In this document: one piece after another, positions 1 through 5,568 of the stretch | Layout of the letters: every line of letters starts with the position of its first letter | Position numbering within the stretch: the stretch's first letter is position 1 | Source: DATCSE01 sp036568605 | GTDB taxonomy: Bacteria; Pseudomonadota; Gammaproteobacteria; Burkholderiales; Burkholderiaceae_C | Assembly: GCA_036568605.1 (NCBI GenBank) | Contig: DATCSE010000049.1 | Coordinates: 1-5,591 of the forward strand | Length of the DNA stretch: 5,591 bases | Reading direction: 5' to 3' | The notes under the pieces: model-generated | Database searches by the model: none | What the model was told of the DNA's origin: nothing | What the model saw: only the letters and a program-made list of their open reading frames with translations | Made by a program: the position numbers and the translations under genes

Positions 1-656
1 GCCAAACCCTTCTGCAGCACCAGCGCGCGGTCGGCGTGGGCGAGCACGCGGCGGTAGTCGCGGTCGACCACGATGGTGGCGATGCCGGTCTCGCGGATGG
101 TGCCGATCACGCGCCAGATCTCGTCGACGATCAGCGGCGCCAGGCCCTCGGTGGCCTCGTCGAGGATCAGGCCCAGCGGGTTGGTGAGCAGCGCGCGGCC
201 GATCGACAGCATCTGCTGCTCGCCGCCGGAGAGCTGGCTGCCGAGGTTGCTGCGGCGCTCGCGCAGGCGCGGGAAGAAGCCGTAGACACGCTCGAGCGTC
301 CAGGCCCGCGCGCGGGTCGCACCCGCCGCGTCGCGCGCGGTCGCGATCAGGTTCTCCTCGACCGTCAGCGCGGTGAAGATCTGCCGGCCCTCGGGCACCA
401 GCGCGAGGCCCTGGCGCGCGATGCGGAACGGCGCCAGGCCGCGCGTGCGCAGCCCGCCGACCTCGATCTCGCCGGCGCTGCTGCCGAGCAGGCCGAACAG
501 GCACTTGACCGTCGTCGAGCGGCCCATGCCATTGCGCCCCAGCAGCGTGACGACCTCGCCGGGCCGCACGTCGAACGAGACGCCGAACAGCACCTGCGCG
601 CGGCCGTAGCCGGCCTGCAGGTTGCGCACCGAGAGACAGGGATGGTCCATCGTCAT
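1..656 (-). CDS. livF: LivF-type ABC importer ATPase (3' end cut by window edge)
   Basis: Second nucleotide-binding subunit of the HAAT-family importer encoded just upstream; it would dimerise with the LivG-type subunit on the cytoplasmic face. The first 218 codons are present. The family is usually about 235 residues, so only about 15-20 are missing beyond position 1. Visible motifs: Walker A GRNGMGRST at residues 40-48, Q-loop region VPEGRQIF at 87-94 with Glu89, signature LSGGEQQM at 142-149, Walker B LGLILDE at 161-167, D-loop region ATEGLAP at 168-174, and switch region VVDRD at 196-200. The GRNGMG and EGLAP strings are typical of LivF. Odd points: the Walker A lysine is Arg46 and the switch (H-loop) residue is Arg199. 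The reading frame is otherwise intact, so this is not a decayed gene. I chose the ATG at 654-656; a second in-frame ATG at 648-650 is equally possible, and neither has a strong Shine-Dalgarno. The gap to the LivG stop is 18 bases. Confidence 0.93.
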   Translation of the reverse strand, partial: MTMDHPCLSVRNLQAGYGRAQVLFGVSFDVRPGEVVTLLGRNGMGRSTTVKCLFGLLGSSAGEIEVGGLRTRGLAPFRIARQGLALVPEGRQIFTALTVEENLIATARDAAGATRARAWTLERVYGFFPRLRERRSNLGSQLSGGEQQMLSIGRALLTNPLGLILDEATEGLAPLIVDEIWRVIGTIRETGIATIVVDRDYRRVLAHADRALVLQKGL

Positions 657-674
657 GCTTGCTTGTCGTCTGCT

Positions 675-1421
675 TCAGGCGACCTCTTCGCCCAGGTACA
701 CCGCGCGCACCTCGGGGTGCTCGCGGATCTGGTCCGGCGTTCCGGTGACCATCACCCGTCCGTAGACCAGCACGGTGATGCGATCGGCCAGCGAGAACAC
801 CGCATCCATGTCGTGCTCGACGAGCAGGATCGTGTAGCGGCGCTTCAGCCCGCGCAGCAGCGCGACCACCGCGGCCGACTCCTGCACGCTCATGCCGGCC
901 ATCGGCTCGTCGAGCAGCAGGAACTTCGGTTGCGCCGCCAGCGTCATCGCGAGCTCGAGCTGGCGTCGCTGCCCGTAGGCCAGCTCGCCGGCCGGCACCT
1001 CGGCCTGCGCGGCGAGCCCGGCCGCGACAATCGCCTCGTCGGCGGCACGGCGCGATTCGACGTCGGCCAGCATCGGCTTCCAGAATCGCCACACGTGGCG
1101 CCGCGCCGCGAGCGCCGCCAGCACCACGTTCTCGAGAACCGTGAACTCCTCGAAGATGGCCGTGATCTGGTACGAGCGCAGCAGCCCGCCGCGCGCTCGC
1201 CGGTGCACCGGCTGCGCGCTGACGTCCGCGCCGTCGAACACGATGCGCCCCTGGTCGGCACGCAGCTCGCCGCTGAGCTGGTTGATCAGCGTGGTCTTGC
1301 CGGCGCCGTTCGGTCCGATCACCGCATGCAGCTCGCCGCTGCGGATGTCGAGCGAGACGTCGTCGGTCACGAGCAGCGCGCCATAGCGCTTGACCAGTCC
1401 CTCGGTCTGCAGCGCGGCCAT
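675..1421 (-). CDS. livG: LivG-type ABC importer ATPase
   Basis: ATP-hydrolysing subunit of the HAAT-family importer, 248 residues, a normal LivG length. All core motifs are consensus or near it: Walker A GPNGAGKTT at residues 36-44 with Lys42, Q-loop Gln85 in RSYQI, signature LAYGQRRQLE at 147-156 (Ala instead of the common Ser), Walker B FLLLDE at 167-172 with catalytic Glu172, and H-loop His203 in VEHDMD. The segment RSYQITAIFEEFTVLENV resembles the LivG form of the Q-loop region. The ATG shares one base with the TGA of the LivM gene (TGATG), which suggests translational coupling. A perfect AAGGAGG seven bases upstream supports this start. It should pair with the LivF-type ATPase. Because ABC dimers build each ATP site from both chains, this subunit's Walker motifs would face the LivF LSGGE signature. 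Confidence 0.96.
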   Translation of the reverse strand: MAALQTEGLVKRYGALLVTDDVSLDIRSGELHAVIGPNGAGKTTLINQLSGELRADQGRIVFDGADVSAQPVHRRARGGLLRSYQITAIFEEFTVLENVVLAALAARRHVWRFWKPMLADVESRRAADEAIVAAGLAAQAEVPAGELAYGQRRQLELAMTLAAQPKFLLLDEPMAGMSVQESAAVVALLRGLKRRYTILLVEHDMDAVFSLADRITVLVYGRVMVTGTPDQIREHPEVRAVYLGEEVA

Positions 1422-2437
1422 CAGGCGCCCTCCTTCGCGTGCTTGACGGCCGCCACGGGTGACGCCGATGCGGCATCACGCAGCGTCTTCGGCCAGGCCC
1501 CCAGCAGCCCGACGATGCCGCGCCGGCCGACCAGCGCCATCACGACGATCAGTGGGCCGAAGATCGCCATCCAGTGCTCGGTCATGCCTTTCAGCACTTC
1601 CTCGAGGCCGAGGAAGACCAGCGCGCCGACGATGGGCCCGGCCACCGTGCCGATGCCGCCGAGCACGACCATCACGATCAGCTCGCCCGACACCGTCCAC
1701 GCGAGCGTGCTCGGCGATGCGTAGGCGTTCAGGTTCGCGAGCAGGAGCCCGGCGACGCCGCAGATCGCGCCCGAGATCACGAACGCCACGAGCTGCAGCC
1801 GGCGCGCCTGCAGCCCGATCGCGTCGATGCGGCGCGCGTTCTGCCGCGCCGCGCGCAGCGCCATGCCGAACGGCGCGGCGCGCAGTCGCGCCATCCACAC
1901 GGTCACCAGCGCGAGCACGGTCAGCGCGGTGCCGTACAGCGATGGCATCGTGCCGAGGTCCAGCGCACCGAAGCGGCTGGCCGCCGCGACAGGCAGCCCA
2001 TCGTCGCCGCCGTAGGCCTTCAGGCTGACGAACACGAAATAGCCCATCTGCGCGAACGCCAGCGTGATCATGATGAAGGCCATGCCGGCGGTGCGCAGGC
2101 TGATCGCGCCGACCGCCAGCGCGACCAGCGCCGAGCCGCCGACGCACCACGCCAGGTGCCACCAGCCGTGGGCCACGCCGTGAAACGCCGGCAGCGCGAC
2201 GGCATAACTGCCCAGCCCGAGGAACAGCGCATGCCCGAAGCTGACGAGCCCGCCGCAGCCCAGCGCGAGGTTCAGCGCCGAGGCCGCGATCGCGTAGATG
2301 ACGATGCGCGCGAAGAACGACACCCAGAACGGCTGCGCGATCGCGCTCGCGACGAACGGCACCGCGGCGAGGCCGGCGAACAACACCCACACCGCAGCCG
2401 CGGCCGGGGTCGGGCGAGGGAGCGTCAAGCGAGTCAT
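1421..2437 (-). CDS. livM: LivM-type ABC importer permease
   Basis: Inner-membrane permease of the HAAT-family importer, 338 residues, strongly hydrophobic with about 8-10 membrane segments. Family hallmarks, numbered from the chosen ATG: LNLALG...SFGHALFLGLGSYA at 55-79, the segment RTAGMAFIMITLAFAQM at 115-131, the GGDDGL motif at 143-148 typical of LivM, and the cytoplasmic coupling region FGMALRAARQNARRIDAIG at 190-208, which contacts an ATPase. The tail after the last membrane segment (AWPKTLRDAASASPV and onward) is polar and variable. Start choice: the frame is open to a TTG at 2450-2452, but the ATG at 2435-2437 has GGAGG five bases upstream and leaves an 11-base gap after the LivH stop, so I prefer it. 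It overlaps livG by one base. The transported substrate cannot be read from the permease alone. Confidence 0.95.
   Translation of the reverse strand: MTRLTLPRPTPAAAAVWVLFAGLAAVPFVASAIAQPFWVSFFARIVIYAIAASALNLALGCGGLVSFGHALFLGLGSYAVALPAFHGVAHGWWHLAWCVGGSALVALAVGAISLRTAGMAFIMITLAFAQMGYFVFVSLKAYGGDDGLPVAAASRFGALDLGTMPSLYGTALTVLALVTVWMARLRAAPFGMALRAARQNARRIDAIGLQARRLQLVAFVISGAICGVAGLLLANLNAYASPSTLAWTVSGELIVMVVLGGIGTVAGPIVGALVFLGLEEVLKGMTEHWMAIFGPLIVVMALVGRRGIVGLLGAWPKTLRDAASASPVAAVKHAKEGA
1429..1435 (-). promoter_or_regulatory. Shine-Dalgarno of livG
   Basis: On the minus strand this reads AAGGAGG, seven bases before the livG ATG at 1419-1421. It lies inside the last codons of livM, so livG is read from its own strong ribosome site despite the one-base overlap with the upstream gene. 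Confidence 0.75.
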
Positions 2438-2442
2438 CTGGG

Positions 2443-2447
2443 CCTCC
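2443..2447 (-). promoter_or_regulatory. Shine-Dalgarno that fixes the livM start
   Basis: Minus-strand GGAGG with a five-base spacer (CCCAG) to the ATG at 2435-2437. It lies in the 11 bases between the LivH stop (2449-2451) and this ATG. It argues against the in-frame TTG at 2450-2452, which would place the ribosome site inside the coding sequence. Confidence 0.7.
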
Positions 2448-2448
2448 G

Positions 2449-3369
2449 TCAACCGTGCCGCGCCGGGAACAAGCCCTGCGGCCGCAGCGCCAGCACCAGC
2501 GCCATCAGCAGGTACACGCTCATCGAGGCCAGCGCCGGCCCGGCTGCGTCCGCCAGCGAGCGCTCGGCCACCTGGCGCAGCAGCAGCGGCAGGAACACCC
2601 GGCCCAGCGTGTCGACCAGGCCGACGATCAACGCCGCGTACAGCGCGCCGCTGACCGAACCGATGCCGCCGATCACGATGACCACCAGCGTGGTGATCAG
2701 CACCGGCTCGCCCATGCCCGACTGCACCGACAGCACCGGCCCGGCCATCGCGCCGGCCAGGCCGGCGAGCATCGCGCCGACGCCGAACAGCAGCGCGTTC
2801 AGCAACCCGATGTTGACGCCCAATGCCGCGACCATCTGCGGGTTCTGCGCGCCGGCGCGGATCAGCATGCCAACGCGCGTCTTGTGGATCAGCACGTACG
2901 ACCCCAGCGCGACCAGCAGGCCGGCGCCGATGATCGCGAAGCGGTACGACGGGTAGCTGAACCCGAAGACCTCGACCGTGCCCTCCAGCACCTGCGGCAC
3001 CTGCACGAACAGCGGCTGCGGCCCCCAGACCAGGCGCACGAGCTCGTTGAAGAACATCACGAGGCCGAAGGTCGCGAGCACATGGTCCAGGTGATCGCGC
3101 CGGTACAGCCGCGAGACCACCGAGACCTCGAGCAGCAAGCCCAGCGCCAGCGCCGCGCCCATCGCCGCCGCGACCGAAAGGGCGAACGAACCGCTCGCGC
3201 CGTACGCCACCGCGCCGGCGTACGCGCCCAGCATGTACAACGAGCCGTGCGCGAGGTTCACGAAGCTCATGATCCCGAACACCAGCGTCAGCCCGGCCGC
3301 GAGCAGGAACAGCAGCACGCCGTATTGCAGGCCGTTGAGGAGCTGCGCGAGCAGCAGCGTTGCGCTCAT
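2449..3369 (-). CDS. livH: LivH-type ABC importer permease
   Basis: First inner-membrane permease of the HAAT-family importer, 306 residues, close to the family's usual length. The N-terminal block LLNGLQYGVLLFLLAAGLTL continues into VFGIMSFVNLAHGSLYMLGAY (residues 10-50) and is a clear LivH signature. HVLATFGLVMFFNELVRLVWG (96-116) and the coupling region TRVGMLIRAGAQNPQMVAALG (164-184) follow, then the conserved GGIGSVSGAL and the C-terminal LRPQGLFP. About eight or nine membrane segments are visible. The frame stays open for about 158 codons upstream, but that part is arginine-rich shadow sequence antisense-like in character. The ATG at 3367-3369 begins the conserved hydrophobic N-terminus and has GGAGG ten bases upstream. 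It is separated by 82 bases from the binding-protein gene, and livM begins 11 bases after its stop. Confidence 0.96.
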   Translation of the reverse strand: MSATLLLAQLLNGLQYGVLLFLLAAGLTLVFGIMSFVNLAHGSLYMLGAYAGAVAYGASGSFALSVAAAMGAALALGLLLEVSVVSRLYRRDHLDHVLATFGLVMFFNELVRLVWGPQPLFVQVPQVLEGTVEVFGFSYPSYRFAIIGAGLLVALGSYVLIHKTRVGMLIRAGAQNPQMVAALGVNIGLLNALLFGVGAMLAGLAGAMAGPVLSVQSGMGEPVLITTLVVIVIGGIGSVSGALYAALIVGLVDTLGRVFLPLLLRQVAERSLADAAGPALASMSVYLLMALVLALRPQGLFPARHG

Positions 3370-3440
3370 CTCAGCTGTTCCTCCACGGCGCCCGTTGACG
3401 GTCGACGCTCGGTCGTTGCAGGAGGGTGTGGCAGCACCAT
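3366..3440 (-). other. Possible 24-codon leader ORF overlapping the livH start
   Basis: Within the 82-base gap between the binding-protein gene and livH, an ATG at 3438-3440 opens a frame of 24 codons (MVLPHPPATTERRPSTGAVE, then EQLR). Its TGA overlaps the livH ATG as ATGA. The overlap geometry fits translational coupling. There is no visible Shine-Dalgarno before its ATG, and the peptide is not recognisable, so it may be chance. Confidence 0.15.
3380..3384 (-). promoter_or_regulatory. Shine-Dalgarno of livH
   Basis: Minus-strand GGAGG (in the context TGGAGGAA), ten bases before the livH ATG at 3367-3369. The spacer is slightly long but usable. It supports this start over the long upstream open frame. 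Confidence 0.6.
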
Positions 3441-3451
3441 GACCACGGCGT

Positions 3452-4615
3452 TCAAAGCAGGCTGCATTGCGCCGCGTACGTATCCGCGTGCGCCGGCAGC
3501 GGCGTGCCGACCAGCTTCGTGACGATCTTGCCGCCGCCGTCGCGCGCGGTCTCGAAGGCGTAGTAGTTCTGGATCGGCATGTTGTTCTTGTTGAAGCGGA
3601 ACGGCCCGCGCACCGACTTGAACTCGCTGCCCGAAGCCTTGACCGCCGCGGCGAGCTTCTTCGGATCGCCGCCGGCCTTGTGCAGCGCGACGTCCAGCAG
3701 GTTCGCCGCGTCGTAGCCGGCTGCCGCGTACAGGCTGGGCGTGCGCTTGTACTTCGCTTCGAACGCGGCGACGAACTTGCGGTTCTCGGGCGTGTCCAGG
3801 GCCGCGTCGTACATCGCCGCGCTGGTCGTGCCGACCGCGGCATCGCGCAGCGACGGCAGCGTCGTGCCGTCGACCGTGAACACCGAGTACAGCGGCAGCT
3901 TGGTCGAAAGCCCCGCCTGGCTCATCTGCTTGACGAAGTTGATGCCCATCCCGCCCGGGTAGAAGACGAACACCGCGTCCGGCTTCGCCGCCTGCAGCTG
4001 CGCGATCTCGGCCGAGTAGTCGGGCTGGTTGACCTGGGTGTAGGCCTCGTCGACGACCTGACCCTTGTAGTAGCGCTTGAAGCCGGCCAGCATGTCCTTG
4101 CCGGCCTGGTAGTTCGGCGCCATCAGGTAGACGCGCTTGATGCCGCGGTCCTGCGCGAACTTGCCCATCGCCTCGGCGGCGCCGTCGTTCTGCCAGGCCA
4201 TCGAGAACAGGTTGGGCTTGCACTGCGCGCCGGCAATCGGCGACGGGCCGGCGTTGGTCGCGATCGCGACGACGCCCGACTCGGCCAGCCGCGGCAGGCT
4301 GCCCATCAGCACGTTCGAGAACGACAGGCCGACGATCGCATCGACCTTGTCCTTGTCGATCAGCTTGCGCACGATCTGCTGGCCGACCTCGGGCTTGAGC
4401 TGGTCGTCCTCCTTGACGACGTTGGCCGGCGCGCCGCCCAGCTTGCCGCCGAGCTGCTCGACCGCGAGCATGAAACCGTCGACCTGGTCCTGGCCGACCA
4501 ACGCCTGCGGGCCCGACAGCGGCGCGACGAAGCCTATCGTCGCGGCCGACGTGGCCAGCGGCAGCGCGGCCAATGCAGCGGCAAGCGCGCAGGTGCGCGC
4601 GGTGAAGCAATCCAT
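3452..4615 (-). CDS. Periplasmic substrate-binding protein of HAAT-type ABC importer
   Basis: Secreted type I binding protein (Leu/Ile/Val-binding fold, 387 residues) that captures the substrate and delivers it to the LivHM-type permeases. Residues 1-24 form a Sec signal peptide: Arg7, then a hydrophobic run ALAAALAALPLA, with likely cleavage after TSA. There is no lipobox, so it should be soluble periplasmic. The mature start TIGFVAPLSGP (26-36) is the family's first beta strand and ligand loop. Further family marks are IVGLSFSN, VAIATNAGPSPIAG, the inter-domain segment KPNLFSMAWQND, and VFVFYPGGMGINFVKQ. The GPSP and WQND features recall binding proteins linked to aromatic-acid degradation (the 2-nitrobenzoate-type group) more than classical LivJ/LivK; this is from memory and needs a search. 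The ATG at 4613-4615 has AGGAG six bases upstream and gives the signal peptide. The frame continues far upstream as shadow sequence. It follows the ferredoxin gene by 35 bases. Confidence 0.95.
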   Translation of the reverse strand: MDCFTARTCALAAALAALPLATSAATIGFVAPLSGPQALVGQDQVDGFMLAVEQLGGKLGGAPANVVKEDDQLKPEVGQQIVRKLIDKDKVDAIVGLSFSNVLMGSLPRLAESGVVAIATNAGPSPIAGAQCKPNLFSMAWQNDGAAEAMGKFAQDRGIKRVYLMAPNYQAGKDMLAGFKRYYKGQVVDEAYTQVNQPDYSAEIAQLQAAKPDAVFVFYPGGMGINFVKQMSQAGLSTKLPLYSVFTVDGTTLPSLRDAAVGTTSAAMYDAALDTPENRKFVAAFEAKYKRTPSLYAAAGYDAANLLDVALHKAGGDPKKLAAAVKASGSEFKSVRGPFRFNKNNMPIQNYYAFETARDGGGKIVTKLVGTPLPAHADTYAAQCSLL

Positions 4616-4621
4616 GTTTGT

Positions 4622-4626
4622 CTCCT
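4622..4626 (-). promoter_or_regulatory. Shine-Dalgarno of the binding-protein gene
   Basis: Minus-strand AGGAG followed by ACAAAC and the ATG at 4613-4615. It decides the start within a very long open frame and gives a protein beginning exactly with a signal peptide. Confidence 0.7.
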
Positions 4627-4650
4627 GTGGAATTGAACGAATGGACGTCG

Positions 4651-4977
4651 TCAGTCCAGCTGCAGGTACACGCGGCTGCCGTCGACCTTGACCGGGTAGC
4701 TGCGCACCGCCTCGGTGACCGGCGCGCAGGTCGGCTGCCCCGAGCGCACGTCGAACTTGCCCTGGTGCAGCGGGCACTCGATCTCGTGGCCGTCGAGGAA
4801 GCCGTCGCACAGCCGGGCGTGACCGTGGGTGCAGAGGTTGTCGGTCGCGTAGATCGCGTCGCCGACCGTGTAGACCGCGATGTCGCGCCCGTCGACGAGG
4901 ACGCCGGTCACGTCGTCGATCGGAAGCTCGTCGGTCGACATCGCGTCGACCCAGGTGGCGTTGGAGGTGCTGCTCAT
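4651..4977 (-). CDS. Rieske [2Fe-2S] ferredoxin of an aromatic oxygenase (NagAb/AndAb type)
   Basis: Small cytoplasmic electron carrier, 108 residues, that passes electrons from a reductase to the terminal oxygenase. The Rieske cluster ligands are complete: Cys49-Thr-His51 in DNLCTHGHA and Cys68-Pro-Leu-His71 in IECPLHQGKFDV. The 16-residue spacing between the two pairs is that of dioxygenase ferredoxins. ATDNLCTHG, DGFLDGHEIECPLHQG and CAPVTEAVRSYPVKV are very like the ferredoxins of the naphthalene, salicylate 5-hydroxylase and anthranilate dioxygenase systems as I remember them. It begins 15 bases after the oxygenase small-subunit gene and precedes the binding-protein gene by 35 bases. No strong Shine-Dalgarno is visible, so coupling to the gene before it is plausible. 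Which aromatic ring the system attacks is not determined by this subunit. A general-purpose ferredoxin shared by several oxygenases is possible. Confidence 0.93.
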   Translation of the reverse strand: MSSTSNATWVDAMSTDELPIDDVTGVLVDGRDIAVYTVGDAIYATDNLCTHGHARLCDGFLDGHEIECPLHQGKFDVRSGQPTCAPVTEAVRSYPVKVDGSRVYLQLD

Positions 4978-4992
4978 GGTCGTCGGCTCGCG

Positions 4993-5475
4993 TCAGATCG
5001 GGTAGATGATCGAGTTCGGGATCATTTCGCTGTCGTAGATGCACTCGCGCGACGCGAACTTCAGCCCGTCGGATGTGCGCACCACCGTGTCGAGGTAGCG
5101 GCCGACGTTGAACACGGTCGACGCATCCGACAGCTTGGTGCGGAACACCGCGTAGTTCGCCTCGCAGCGAAAGCGATTCGGCTCGGCGCCGCGCACGATG
5201 GGCGTGCCCACCACGTGGCGCTGGTAGTACGGGTCGTGGAACAGCGTCTCCTGGATGCCGTAGACGCGGTCCTTCAGCATGCCCTTGCTCGTGAACGACA
5301 GCGTCGCGAGCGGAAAGCCGCGCTCGTGGTTCTCGCGCGGCTGCAGCCGGTAGACGCAGTCGTCGGTGAAGAACTCCGGCCACAGGTCCCAGTTGCCGGA
5401 GTCGACCGCGCTCGCGTAGTCGGCATAGAGCTGGGTCAGTGCGAGCCAGTCTTCGAAGTTCAGGTTCGTGGCCAT
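4993..5475 (-). CDS. Ring-hydroxylating oxygenase small (beta) subunit, NagH/AndAd type
   Basis: Structural small subunit (160 residues, the usual length) of a Rieske non-heme iron oxygenase; it has the cone-like fold and helps hold the alpha-beta hexamer together but carries no metal. Helix 1 (LALTQLYADYASAVDSGNWDLW) leads to the conserved FFTDDCVY at 35-42. QPRENHERGFPLATLSFTSK, then GMLKDRVYGIQETLFHDPYY (65-84) and QRHVVG (85-90) follow. The C-terminus has FNVGRYLDTVV and ends SEMIPNSIIYPI. The PRENxxRGxPLATL, MLKDRVYGI and IPNSIIYPI strings match my recollection of salicylate 5-hydroxylase (NagH) and anthranilate dioxygenase (AndAd) small subunits, so the substrate is probably an ortho-substituted benzoate; I cannot decide which. 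The ATG at 5473-5475 gives the expected N-terminus, but its ribosome site is weak. The large subunit that carries the active site is not in the window. Confidence 0.92.
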   Translation of the reverse strand: MATNLNFEDWLALTQLYADYASAVDSGNWDLWPEFFTDDCVYRLQPRENHERGFPLATLSFTSKGMLKDRVYGIQETLFHDPYYQRHVVGTPIVRGAEPNRFRCEANYAVFRTKLSDASTVFNVGRYLDTVVRTSDGLKFASRECIYDSEMIPNSIIYPI

Positions 5476-5497
5476 CGTTCAGAACCTACGTGAAACA

Positions 5498-5524
5498 CCG
5501 TTCGCCCTGAGCCTGTCGAAGGGC
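5498..5524 (+). repeat. REP-like unit 1
   Basis: The plus-strand unit begins CCGTTCGCCCTGAGCC and ends TGTCGAAGGGC. Its inner stem pairs GCCCT (5504-5508) with AGGGC (5520-5524). In translation such units give the string PFDRLRANG on the opposite strand, a familiar false-protein signature of this repeat. Confidence 0.8.
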
Positions 5525-5541
5525 GATCGAGGGGCACGCTG

Positions 5542-5568
5542 GGGCTTCGACAAGCTCAGCCCGAACGG
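5542..5568 (-). repeat. REP-like unit 2
   Basis: On the minus strand the unit begins CCGTTCGGGCTGAGCT and ends TGTCGAAGCCC. Its inner stem pairs GGGCT with AGCCC. Read on the minus strand it encodes PFGLSLSKP in one frame, another common spurious-protein string from this repeat family. Confidence 0.8.

Larger units (their letters stand above)
5498..5568. repeat. Pair of inverted REP-like units (BIME-like element)
   Basis: Two 27-base units in opposite orientation, at 5498-5524 and 5542-5568, separated by 17 bases. With the second unit reverse-complemented, they agree at 22 of 27 positions and share CCGTTCG, TGAGC and TGTCGAAG. Each unit also folds alone into a five-base-pair stem with an 11-base loop (GCCCT/AGGGC in the first, GGGCT/AGCCC in the second). 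Four of the five differences are paired swaps that keep the stem. The sequence TTCGACAAGCTCAGCCCGAA is, to my knowledge, an abundant interspersed repeat in Burkholderiales and some other proteobacteria. There is no T-run, so it is not a classical terminator. It ends 22 bases before the oxygenase small-subunit ATG. Confidence 0.85.

Noticed and set aside
36..1724. A 562-codon open frame on the plus strand, opposite the LivF, LivG and LivM genes
   Set aside because: It runs antisense to three genes with full family motifs, is full of Arg, Ala, Asp, His and Gln as expected of GC-rich shadow frames, and has no recognisable domain.
2450..2452. TTG as the start of LivM
   Set aside because: The ATG 15 bases further on has GGAGG at the right distance, and the TTG would overlap the LivH stop with no ribosome site of its own in a good position.
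3370..3843. N-terminal extension of LivH to a 464-residue protein
   Set aside because: The extension overlaps the binding-protein gene in another frame and is a Thr/Arg/Ser-rich shadow. The permease signature begins at the ATG at 3369.
1574..4636. Further long plus-strand open frames (1574-2956, 2455-3522, 3467-4636)
   Set aside because: All are antisense to the permease and binding-protein genes, have low-complexity Arg/Gln/His-rich composition and cross gene borders without regard to them.
4616..5383. Upstream extension of the binding-protein frame to give a 643-residue fusion
   Set aside because: The extra part overlaps the ferredoxin and oxygenase genes out of frame and is Arg-rich nonsense. 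The ATG at 4615 has a good ribosome site and starts a signal peptide.
5498..5568. Rho-independent terminator for a gene to the right
   Set aside because: The inverted repeat is strong but no T-run follows on either strand. The sequence belongs to a known dispersed repeat type, so REP-like element is the better call, though an effect on transcription is not excluded.
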